Shown here: positions 1 through 5,289 of the stretch, piece by piece | Numbering within the stretch: the stretch's first letter is position 1 | How the letters are laid out: every line of letters starts with the position of its first letter | NCBI GenBank assembly: GCA_030599705.1 | Contig: JAUVNM010000068.1 | Span: 1 to 8,020 of the forward strand | Direction: 5' to 3' | DNA from: Gammaproteobacteria bacterium | Lineage (GTDB): Bacteria > Pseudomonadota > Gammaproteobacteria > UBA9214 | DNA length: 8,020 bases | The notes under the pieces: model-generated | What the model was told of the DNA's origin: nothing | The model's database searches: none | The model's input: the letters and a program-made list of their open reading frames with translations, nothing else | Made by a program: the position numbers and the translations under genes

Positions 1-159
1 CTGGACGAGGCCTATCCCGATACCGATCCGGCGCAGGTCAATTTCGTCGACCTGCGCAACTGGGTTATGGGGCTGGGAGAGTTTGACGATGCCCCGGAGC
101 ACTGCGGGGAACGTATCCTGGAGGCCATCCAGATGGCCTGGATAGAGGAACGTCGCTGA
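1..159 (+). CDS. iscX: IscX, Fe-S cluster assembly accessory protein (C-terminal part; start lies outside the window)
   Basis: Reading frame 1 is open from the first base to a TGA at 157-159 and gives 52 residues. The fragment has the acidic IscX pattern: LDEAYPDTDP, then VDLRNWV, then EFDDAPEHCGERILEAI and a tryptophan near the C-terminus (MAWIEERR). IscX proteins are about 65 residues, so only roughly a dozen N-terminal residues are missing. In the family, IscX is a small acidic protein that binds the cysteine desulfurase IscS and modulates sulfur and iron delivery to IscU in the cytoplasm. It is normally the last gene of the isc operon after fdx, so the isc cluster presumably lies just left of this window. 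I infer this from the family and cannot see it. Identification rests on motif recall but the pattern is distinctive. Confidence 0.9.
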   Translation: MDEAYPDTDPAQVNFVDLRNWVMGLGEFDDAPEHCGERILEAIQMAWIEERR

Positions 160-198
160 CGCACAGGGTGCACACAAGGCTTCCTGAACAACTTCAGG

Positions 199-232
199 TT
201 AATTACACAACTAGTTGTTATTAAATAATTAA
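199..232. promoter_or_regulatory. AT-rich island with a perfect 12-bp palindrome; candidate operator
   Basis: ACAACTAGTTGT at 207-218 is a perfect inverted repeat. It is flanked by a second inverted pair, TTAATTA at 199-205 and TAATTAA at 226-232, in a stretch far richer in A and T than its surroundings. A two-fold symmetric site of this size upstream of a metabolic operon is the typical shape of a dimeric repressor or activator site. It lies about 70 bases upstream of the candidate -35 box, which suits an activator better than a repressor. No regulator gene is in the window, so the binding protein is unknown. Chance occurrence in AT-rich DNA cannot be excluded. Confidence 0.35.
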
Positions 233-302
233 GTAATGAGTATCGCCGGGGTTTGAGCAGTGCAATAGCCGCGCGATGGTAGGCATTCAGATCGAAGCCG
301 CA

Positions 303-331
303 TTTAAATCATTCCCCTAACCTTGTATATT
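303..331 (+). promoter_or_regulatory. Candidate sigma70-type promoter for mcl-mtkA-mtkB
   Basis: TTTAAA at 303-308 matches four of six -35 consensus positions. TATATT at 326-331 matches five of six -10 positions. The spacer is exactly 17 bases. Transcription would begin near 338 and give a leader of about 100 nucleotides that includes the hairpin at 378-400. This is by-eye consensus matching only. Confidence 0.45.
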
Positions 332-377
332 ACGCGGCCTTGTCCCTGCCGGTATTTTTTATTCCGCCGGGCGTAAC

Positions 378-400
378 GCGACCGCTTCGATCCGGGTCGC
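378..400 (+). promoter_or_regulatory. Leader hairpin upstream of the mcl ribosome binding site
   Basis: GCGACC at 378-383 pairs perfectly with GGTCGC at 395-400 around an 11-base loop. It lies within the predicted 5' leader, about 27 bases before the Shine-Dalgarno sequence at 427-433. It could affect mRNA stability or translation of mcl. I recognise no riboswitch class in it, and a six-pair stem in GC-rich DNA may be incidental. Confidence 0.25.
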
Positions 401-436
401 CATGTTCCATGGATATTGAAACAAACGAGGTGAGCA

Positions 437-1408
437 ATGGCTGTTAGAAATCGCCTGCATCGCAGTGAACTGGCTGTTCCCGGGAGTAATCTCCGTATGC
501 TGGAGAAGGCGCCCGCGGCCGGTGCCGATATTGTGTTTCTCGATCTTGAAGACGCCGTGGCCCCTGATGACAAGGAGCAGGCGCGCAAGAACGTAATCGA
601 GGCGCTGAACGACATGGACTGGTCGAATTGTGCCGTATCAGTACGTATCAATGGTCTTGATACCCACTACTGTTACCGGGATATTGTTGATGTGGTCGAG
701 CAGGCCGGTGACAAGCTCGATACCATCCTGATTCCCAAGGTCGGTACGCCGGCGGATATCCTGTTTGTATCCACCCTGCTGGAACAGATCGAGGCAGCCA
801 GGAACTATAAGCCGATCAACATCCATATACTTATTGAAACGGCGCTTGGTATGGCCAACGTGGAAGACATTGCGGCCACTTGTCCGGAGCGATTGGAAGC
901 TATGGTATTCGGCGTCGCCGACTATGCGGCTTCAACCCAGGCGCGTACCACACAGATGGGCGGCGCCAATCCCGATTACTACATGCTCACCCACCCGGAT
1001 AACGAGGGTGCGCGCGAGCGGCACTGGGGTGACCAGTGGCATTTCGCCATCTCACGCATGGTGGTTGCGTGCCGGGCCTATGGCCTGCGACCAATTGATG
1101 GTCCGTTCGGCAACATAGAGGATGCGGATGGCTACGTAGCTGTCTCCAGGAGTGTCGCGGCGCTTGGTGTGGAAGGGAAGTGGGCCATTCATCCCAGCCA
1201 GATCGAACTCGCAAACCGGGTATTTACCCCGCCGGAGTCCGAAGTGGACCGTGCGCGCCGCATCCTCGCTGCCATGGCAGCGGCAGCCAGCGAAGGCCGT
1301 GGCGCCGTCGCACTCGATGGTCGCCTGATCGACGCGGCTTCGATTCGCCAGGCCCAGGTGATGGTCGACAAGGCCAGCCAGATCGAACGGGCACTGGCCG
1401 GTCGTTGA
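437..1408 (+). CDS. mcl: L-malyl-CoA lyase (HpcH/HpaI aldolase, CitE-like family)
   Basis: The enzyme reversibly cleaves L-malyl-CoA to acetyl-CoA and glyoxylate in the cytoplasm; some relatives also act on beta-methylmalyl-CoA or citramalyl-CoA. The 323-residue product has the family length and reads as a TIM-barrel lyase throughout: LHRSELAVPGSN (7-18), FLDLEDAVAPDDK (34-46), VRINGLDTHY (69-78), LIPK (98-101), LIETALGMANVE (132-143), FGVADYAAS (158-166), RPIDGPFG (218-225), GKWAIHPSQI (247-256) and VALDGRLID (291-299). Arg70, Glu134 and Asp162 correspond to the substrate-binding Arg and Mg-binding Glu and Asp of characterised malyl-CoA lyases; Asp294 fits the acid contributed by the C-terminal part. 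The motifs follow methylotroph Mcl as I recall it much more closely than citrate lyase CitE. The ATG at 437 has a strong Shine-Dalgarno (GAGGTGA, 427-433). mtkA starts 34 bases downstream, supporting a shared pathway. Confidence 0.93.
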   Translation: MAVRNRLHRSELAVPGSNLRMLEKAPAAGADIVFLDLEDAVAPDDKEQARKNVIEALNDMDWSNCAVSVRINGLDTHYCYRDIVDVVEQAGDKLDTILIPKVGTPADILFVSTLLEQIEAARNYKPINIHILIETALGMANVEDIAATCPERLEAMVFGVADYAASTQARTTQMGGANPDYYMLTHPDNEGARERHWGDQWHFAISRMVVACRAYGLRPIDGPFGNIEDADGYVAVSRSVAALGVEGKWAIHPSQIELANRVFTPPESEVDRARRILAAMAAAASEGRGAVALDGRLIDAASIRQAQVMVDKASQIERALAGR

Positions 1409-1430
1409 TGCCATATCCTTCATATAGATC

Positions 1431-1445
1431 CGGAGTTGTGCTGTG
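1431..1445 (+). promoter_or_regulatory. Ribosome binding site and GTG start of mtkA
   Basis: CGGAG at 1431-1435 lies 7 bases before the GTG at 1443-1445. Translation from this GTG gives MNIHEYQTKELI, the normal N-terminus of succinyl-CoA/malate-CoA ligase beta subunits. The unusual start codon is therefore well supported. Confidence 0.75.
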
Positions 1446-2615
1446 AATATTCATGAATACCAGACCAAGGAATTAATCAAGAGTTACGGGGTCCCGGTGC
1501 CGGATGGCCGCGTCGCCCATAATGTCGACAATGCCGTCACGGTGGCCGAGGGCCTCGGTGGCGATCGCTGGATGGTGAAGGCCCAGATCCATGCCGGTGG
1601 TCGCGGCAAGGGCGGCGGGGTGAAGATTGCTTCCTCTCTCGATGAAGTCCGCCAGTTCACCGACCAGATGATCGGGTCTCAACTGGTGACTCCGCAGACC
1701 GGTGCGGAAGGCCGAATGGTACAGCGGGTACTGGTGGAACAGGCCTGTGACATCAACAAGGAATACTATCTCGGCATGATCATCGACCGGGGTACGCAGC
1801 GGATTACGGTGATTGCCTCGGAATCCGGTGGCATGAATATCGAGGAAGTGGCAAAGACCCACCCGGAAAAAGTGATCCGTGAAGCCGTCGACCCGGGTGT
1901 TGGCCTGATGGAATTCCAGTGCCGCAAGATCGCGGCGAATATCGGCCTGCGTGGCAAGCAGATCCACGAGGCCAGCAAGCTGATGCGCGCGCTGTATAAA
2001 TGTTTTCGTGAAAAGGATGCCCTGCTTGCCGAGATCAACCCGCTGGCCGAGCTAAACGGCGGCAGCCTGATGGCGCTGGATGCGAAGATGTCGTTTGATG
2101 GCAATGCCATGTACCGGCGCCCGGCGATTACCGAGCTGCGCGACTTCGATGAAGAAGATCCCAAGGAAGTCGAGGCAACCAGTCATGGTCTGAATTACAT
2201 TGCACTGGACGGCAACGTCGGCTGTATCGTGAACGGCGCCGGCCTGGCCATGGCGACCATGGATTCGATCAGTTTCCACAAGGGCAAGCCGGCCAATTTT
2301 CTCGATGTCGGTGGCGGCGCCTCGCCGGAAAAGGTGGGGAATGCCTTCCGCATCGTGCTGCAGGACCCGAACGTGAAAATCATCCTGGTGAATATCTTCG
2401 CCGGCATCAACCGCTGTGACTGGATTGCCGAGGGCCTGATCAAGGCGATGCGCGAGCAGCAGATTGAAGTACCGATCGTGGTCCGGCTGGCGGGTACCAA
2501 TGTCGAGAAGGGCATGGCGATGCTGGAAGAGTCCGGCCTGAATTTCATCATGGCCGAGAACCTGGATGATGCCGCGACCCGGGTCATGGCAACCCTGCAG
2601 GGGCAGGCATCATGA
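1443..2615 (+). CDS. mtkA: Malate-CoA ligase (malate thiokinase), beta subunit
   Basis: With MtkB, this subunit makes malyl-CoA from malate, CoA and ATP; the reaction is reversible. The 390-residue protein has the succinyl-CoA synthetase beta layout. An ATP-grasp domain fills the N-terminal part (VKAQIHAGGRGKGGG at 45-59; metal-binding region LLAEINPL at 194-201). The C-terminal CoA-ligase domain has CIVNGAGLAMATMD (261-274), PANFLDVGGGASPEKV (283-298) and NIFAGINRCDW (317-327). The last two segments separate it from true SucC, where I recall GGGAT(K/D) and NIFGGI(M/V)RCD; the ASP and AGIN forms agree with methylotroph MtkA. Its position directly after malyl-CoA lyase is the strongest argument for malate as substrate. 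It begins with GTG behind CGGAG and overlaps mtkB by four bases (ATGA), the usual arrangement for stoichiometric subunits. Residual succinate activity cannot be judged from sequence. Confidence 0.9.
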   Translation: MNIHEYQTKELIKSYGVPVPDGRVAHNVDNAVTVAEGLGGDRWMVKAQIHAGGRGKGGGVKIASSLDEVRQFTDQMIGSQLVTPQTGAEGRMVQRVLVEQACDINKEYYLGMIIDRGTQRITVIASESGGMNIEEVAKTHPEKVIREAVDPGVGLMEFQCRKIAANIGLRGKQIHEASKLMRALYKCFREKDALLAEINPLAELNGGSLMALDAKMSFDGNAMYRRPAITELRDFDEEDPKEVEATSHGLNYIALDGNVGCIVNGAGLAMATMDSISFHKGKPANFLDVGGGASPEKVGNAFRIVLQDPNVKIILVNIFAGINRCDWIAEGLIKAMREQQIEVPIVVRLAGTNVEKGMAMLEESGLNFIMAENLDDAATRVMATLQGQAS

Positions 2616-3481
2616 GCGTCTTCGTGCACCAGTCATCCCGGGTCATTATCCAGGGCTTTACCGGCCAGCATGCGACCTTTCATGCCGAGGAGTCCATGGC
2701 CAACGGCACCACTGTGGTCGGTGGCGTGACCCCCGGCAAGGGTGGACAGACCCACCTCGACCGCCCGGTGTTCGATACCGTGTCGCAGGCCGTGCGTGAG
2801 ACCGGCGCCGACGTCAGCGGCATTTTCGTGCCACCGCCGTTTGCCGCGGATGCCATCATGGAGGCGCTGGAGGCCGGTATCGGTGTTGTCGTCGTGATTG
2901 CGGACGGCGTCCCGGTGCAGGACATGGTGCGGGTCAAGCGCTACGCCAGGGACCGCAACGCCATCATTATTGGCCCGAATACCCCGGGCATTATCACCCC
3001 GGCTGCCTGCAAGGTCGGCATCATGCCGTCACATATCTACACGCCGGGACGCATCGGCGTGGTATCGCGCTCCGGGACCCTGAACTACGAGGCCGTGCAG
3101 CAGATGACGGCGCTGGGTATGGGACAGTCAACCTCGGTCGGTATTGGCGGTGACCCGGTCAACGGCACCGACTTTGTGACCGTGCTGCGGGCCTTCGAGG
3201 AGGACCCGGATACCGATGCCGTTATCATGATCGGCGAGATCGGCGGTCCGCAGGAAGTCGATGCAGCGCACTGGGCGCAGGAAAACATGAGCAAGCCGGT
3301 GGTCGGATTTGTCGCGGGCGTATCGGCGCCCCCGGGACGCCGCATGGGCCATGCCGGCGCCATTATTTCCGGGCAGGCGGATACGGCGAATGCCAAGATG
3401 GATATGATGGAAGAACTGGGGGTTCACGTGGTGCGCAACCCGGCGCTGATTGGTGAAACCGCCCACCGGGTATTTTCCTAG
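2612..3481 (+). CDS. mtkB: Malate-CoA ligase (malate thiokinase), alpha subunit
   Basis: This is the CoA-binding, phosphohistidine-carrying partner of MtkA. The 289 residues match the SucD/MtkB alpha-subunit length. The N-terminal Rossmann-type CoA-binding domain has VIIQGFTGQHATFH (11-24) and GGVTPGKGGQTH (37-48). GPNTPGIITP (121-130), GIMPSHIYTPG (136-146), SRSGTLNYEA (152-161) and GIGGDPVNGTDF (177-188) follow. The catalytic histidine is His247 in GRRMGHAGAIIS (242-253), corresponding to the phosphorylated His of E. coli SucD. GEIGGPQE (208-215) and GRRMGHAGAIIS resemble methylotroph MtkB as I recall it. Other stretches, such as GPNTPGIITP, are closer to SucD, so the lineage is probably not the classical Methylobacterium one. 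A purine-rich AGGGG at 2599-2603 precedes the ATG, which overlaps the mtkA stop, implying translational coupling. The stop is TAG at 3479-3481. Confidence 0.9.
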   Translation: MSVFVHQSSRVIIQGFTGQHATFHAEESMANGTTVVGGVTPGKGGQTHLDRPVFDTVSQAVRETGADVSGIFVPPPFAADAIMEALEAGIGVVVVIADGVPVQDMVRVKRYARDRNAIIIGPNTPGIITPAACKVGIMPSHIYTPGRIGVVSRSGTLNYEAVQQMTALGMGQSTSVGIGGDPVNGTDFVTVLRAFEEDPDTDAVIMIGEIGGPQEVDAAHWAQENMSKPVVGFVAGVSAPPGRRMGHAGAIISGQADTANAKMDMMEELGVHVVRNPALIGETAHRVFS

Positions 3482-3511
3482 AAACAACCCCGAATTCAGG
3501 AGAAACACTTT

Positions 3512-3569
3512 TGCCACAGAGATCACAGAGCAATAAAGGCCATTCCTGATCTCGGTGTTCTCTGTGGCA
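3512..3569. repeat. Imperfect inverted repeat (19-base arms, 20-base loop), possible dispersed palindromic element and/or terminator
   Basis: The arms at 3512-3530 and 3551-3569 pair at 17 of 19 positions. The outer 11 bases, TGCCACAGAGA (3512-3522) and TCTCTGTGGCA (3559-3569), pair perfectly. The left arm itself contains the short direct repeat CACAGAG (3516-3522 overlapping, then 3524-3530). The RNA would form a long hairpin beginning 31 bases after the mtkB stop; a short T-run (TTTT, 3577-3580) follows. From memory, CCACAGAG-type palindromes occur as dispersed intergenic repeats in several proteobacterial genomes, but only one copy is visible here. It may act as a terminator or 3' stabiliser for mcl-mtkAB. 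Confidence 0.7.
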
Positions 3570-3608
3570 GCTTGCATTTTCTGCCGGGTTGGCTTTGTGT
3601 GAGAATCA

Positions 3609-3638
3609 TTGCCTGCCAACCGGCATCGGCGTTAAACT
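3609..3638 (+). promoter_or_regulatory. Candidate promoter for ndk
   Basis: TTGCCT at 3609-3614 (four of six -35 positions) and TAAACT at 3633-3638 (four of six -10 positions) are separated by 18 bases. Overlapping TATACG (3638-3643) and nearby TATATT (3646-3651) are alternative -10 elements, although the last has no good -35. The leader to the ndk ATG would be about 70 bases. Its exact position is uncertain, but a promoter somewhere in this gap is expected. Confidence 0.3.
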
Positions 3639-3705
3639 ATACGCTTATATTAATTCACTAAGCCCCAGTTTTATGGCGGTTTTTTTCTCATTTAATGATA
3701 CAGAC

Positions 3706-3718
3706 GGAGTCTTGCATG
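3706..3718 (+). promoter_or_regulatory. Ribosome binding site that fixes the ndk start at 3716
   Basis: GGAG at 3706-3709 lies 6 bases before the ATG at 3716. Starting there gives MAIERTFSIIKPDAV, the standard Ndk N-terminus and a 143-residue protein. The in-frame ATG at 3695 would add seven residues (MIQTESC) and place this Shine-Dalgarno inside the gene, so it is rejected. Confidence 0.8.
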
Positions 3719-4147
3719 GCAATCGAACGGACCTTTTCAATCATCAAGCCGGATGCAGTGGCAAAAAACGTCATCGGCGAAATCTACAGCCGGTTTGAAC
3801 AGGGCGGCCTGCGCATCGTTGCCGCAAAGATGCTGCAGCTGACGCGCGAACAGGCGGAAGGTTTCTATGCCGTTCACAAGGAGCGGCCGTTCTACAAGGA
3901 CCTGGTGGAGTTCATGACCTCCGGGCCGGTCGTGGTGCAGGTGCTCGAAGGCGAGAATGCCATTCTGAAAAACCGCGAGTTGATGGGTGCGACCAATCCG
4001 CAGGACGCCGATCCCGGCACCATTCGCGCTGACTTTGCCGAAACCGTGGATGAGAATGCCGTGCACGGCTCTGATGCTCCCGAAACAGCCGGGCAGGAAA
4101 TCGATTTTTTCTTCGGTGCGGAAGGTATCTGTCCGCGTACCCGCTGA
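3716..4147 (+). CDS. ndk: Nucleoside diphosphate kinase
   Basis: Ndk transfers the gamma phosphate from ATP to nucleoside diphosphates through a phosphohistidine, balancing NTP and dNTP pools in the cytoplasm. The 143-residue product equals the E. coli length. Family motifs are intact: ERTFSIIKPDAV (4-15), the GL-(R)IVAAKM segment (31-39), HKERPFYKDLVEFMTSGP (54-71), ILKNRELMGATNPQDADPGT (83-102), IRADFA (103-108) and the active-site NAVHGSDAPETA with catalytic His117. The C-terminus reads EIDFFFGAEGICPRTR. The start at 3716 is chosen over an upstream ATG by Shine-Dalgarno position and family alignment. It lies upstream of rlmN, as in Pseudomonas-type genomes, with a gap of 38 bases, so the two are probably co-transcribed. 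Confidence 0.97.
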   Translation: MAIERTFSIIKPDAVAKNVIGEIYSRFEQGGLRIVAAKMLQLTREQAEGFYAVHKERPFYKDLVEFMTSGPVVVQVLEGENAILKNRELMGATNPQDADPGTIRADFAETVDENAVHGSDAPETAGQEIDFFFGAEGICPRTR

Positions 4148-4185
4148 GGACGGATACCTGCTGTCTTGACCGATTTGGCCTGCCC

Positions 4186-5289
4186 ATGAACGAACCCGGG
4201 AAAATCAATCTGCTCGACCTTGATCGTGAGGGTCTGGAGGCCTTTTTTACGGCGCGTGGGGATAAGGCGTTCCGGGCTACCCAGGTGATGAAGTGGATTT
4301 ACGGCCAGGGTGTTGCTGACTTTCATGAAATGACAAACCTCAGCAGGGCCCTGCGGGCTGACCTCGGAGAGTGTGCCGAGGTGCGTCTTCCGGATATTGC
4401 AGAGGACCAGTTGTCGGATGACGGTTCGCGCAAGTGGTTGCTGCGGCTTGAAGACGGCAACTGTATTGAAACGGTATTCATCCCGGAAACCGATCGCGGG
4501 ACCCTGTGTGTCTCATCGCAAGTCGGCTGCATGCTTAACTGCAGTTTCTGTTCAACGGCGCAACAGGGTTTCAACCGCAACCTGACAACGGCCGAGATCA
4601 TTGCCCAGGTCTGGGTGGCGTCCCGTTCCCTGGGTAACCGGCCCGATAGCACCCGCCGGATTTCCAATGTCGTGATGATGGGCATGGGGGAGCCGTTGCT
4701 TAACTATGACAATGTGGTCCATGCCATGCGCCTGATGCTGGATGATTTCGGGTACGGGCTGTCGAAGCGCCGCATTACGCTGAGTACGGCCGGCATCGTG
4801 CCGGCAATCAGGAAATTGCGTGAAGACTGCGATGTCAGTCTGGCCGTTTCGCTGCATGCGCCTGATGACCGGTTACGTAATGAACTGGTACCCCTGAACC
4901 GCAAGTATCCCATCCGGGAGTTGCTCGATACCTGCCATGAATACGTGGGTGACGGCCGGCGCCGTGTCACCTTTGAATATATCCTGCTGTCCGGGGTTAA
5001 TGACACCGATGCCCACGCCCGCCGGCTGGCAGGTTGCCTGGAAGGTATTCCGGCCAAGGTCAACCTGATCCCGTTCAACCCGTTTCCGCAAACCTGCTAC
5101 CGGCGCAGCGGGCCTGCGCGCATTCAGCGGTTTTTTGAAATACTCAACCAGGCGGGAATTGTTACCATCACCCGGAAGACCCGGGGTGCTGATATCGATG
5201 CGGCCTGCGGGCAGCTCGCCGGACGCTTTAATGACCGTACCCGCCGCCGTGCCCGCCTGACAACCGCTGCCCAGGAAACCCGTCTATGA
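4186..5289 (+). CDS. rlmN: Dual-specificity 23S rRNA A2503 / tRNA A37 C2-methyltransferase (radical SAM)
   Basis: RlmN installs a C2-methyl group on A2503 of 23S rRNA and on A37 of some tRNAs, using a [4Fe-4S] cluster and two molecules of SAM. The 367-residue protein has the full family architecture. The N-terminal accessory domain starts with GKINLLDLDREGL (5-17) and FRATQVMKWIYG (29-40). The radical-SAM motif GCMLNCSFC has cluster ligands Cys115, Cys119 and Cys122 and continues into STAQQGFNRNLT. GMGEPLLNYDNV (166-177), RRITLSTAG (195-203) and SLAVSLHAP (218-226) follow. Cys341 in DIDAACGQLAG is the mechanistic cysteine that carries the methyl group. The arginine-rich C-terminal tail is normal for the family. 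The ATG at 4186 has only a weak Shine-Dalgarno but gives the expected N-terminus. The stop overlaps the pilW start (ATGA). Nearby isc genes are metabolically fitting, since this is an Fe-S enzyme. Confidence 0.97.
   Translation: MNEPGKINLLDLDREGLEAFFTARGDKAFRATQVMKWIYGQGVADFHEMTNLSRALRADLGECAEVRLPDIAEDQLSDDGSRKWLLRLEDGNCIETVFIPETDRGTLCVSSQVGCMLNCSFCSTAQQGFNRNLTTAEIIAQVWVASRSLGNRPDSTRRISNVVMMGMGEPLLNYDNVVHAMRLMLDDFGYGLSKRRITLSTAGIVPAIRKLREDCDVSLAVSLHAPDDRLRNELVPLNRKYPIRELLDTCHEYVGDGRRRVTFEYILLSGVNDTDAHARRLAGCLEGIPAKVNLIPFNPFPQTCYRRSGPARIQRFFEILNQAGIVTITRKTRGADIDAACGQLAGRFNDRTRRRARLTTAAQETRL

Larger units (their letters stand above)
160..436. other. Intergenic region between iscX and mcl; probable control region of the mcl-mtkAB unit
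   Basis: No convincing gene is present in these 277 bases. Left to right it holds a small hairpin (CCTGAA 183-188 with TTCAGG 193-198, loop of 4), which may sit at the end of the isc transcript but lacks a T-run. Next comes an AT-rich stretch at about 199-235 containing a perfect 12-base palindrome, then a candidate promoter at 303-331. A GC-rich leader hairpin follows (GCGACC 378-383 with GGTCGC 395-400), and a strong Shine-Dalgarno GAGGTGA at 427-433 precedes the mcl ATG. The size and content suggest that mcl is transcribed from its own promoter and not only by read-through from isc. That is inference. Confidence 0.6.
3482..3715. other. Intergenic region between mtkB and ndk
   Basis: I see no gene in these 234 bases. 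The left part holds a long imperfect inverted repeat (3512-3569) that could end the mtkB transcript. The right part is more AT-rich and contains a candidate promoter (3609-3638), a T-rich run at about 3679-3690 and the ndk Shine-Dalgarno at 3706-3709. The gap separates the malyl-CoA genes from the housekeeping genes and suggests two transcription units. Confidence 0.6.

Noticed and set aside
183..198. Intrinsic terminator after iscX
   Set aside because: The hairpin CCTGAA/TTCAGG has only six pairs and is followed by GTTAATTACA, not a T-run; it is mentioned only as part of the intergenic region.
304..651. Minus-strand open frame of 115 codons overlapping the mcl leader and 5' end
   Set aside because: It is antisense to mcl, the product is low-complexity Ser/Arg-rich with no recognisable domain, and it is the kind of shadow frame common in GC-rich DNA.
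437..1408. Citrate lyase beta subunit (CitE)
   Set aside because: Although the same superfamily, there are no citC/D/F/G genes nearby. The length of about 323 residues and the C-terminal GRGAVALDGRLID region match malyl-CoA lyase.
1443..3481. Annotation as ordinary succinyl-CoA synthetase (sucC-sucD)
   Set aside because: The diagnostic segments (NIFAGINRCDW and GGGASPEKV in the beta subunit, GEIGGPQE and GRRMGHAGAIIS in the alpha subunit) match malate-CoA ligase as I recall it, and the pair directly follows malyl-CoA lyase. A true sucCD would normally sit with sucA-sucB.
3662..3690. Terminator suggested by the T-run at about 3679-3687 before ndk
   Set aside because: The only stem before the T-run is about three pairs (GCC/GGC), too weak, and it would lie in the ndk leader.
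3695..3715. Upstream ATG as the ndk start
   Set aside because: It would add MIQTESC before the canonical MAIERT N-terminus and place the GGAG Shine-Dalgarno inside the coding sequence.
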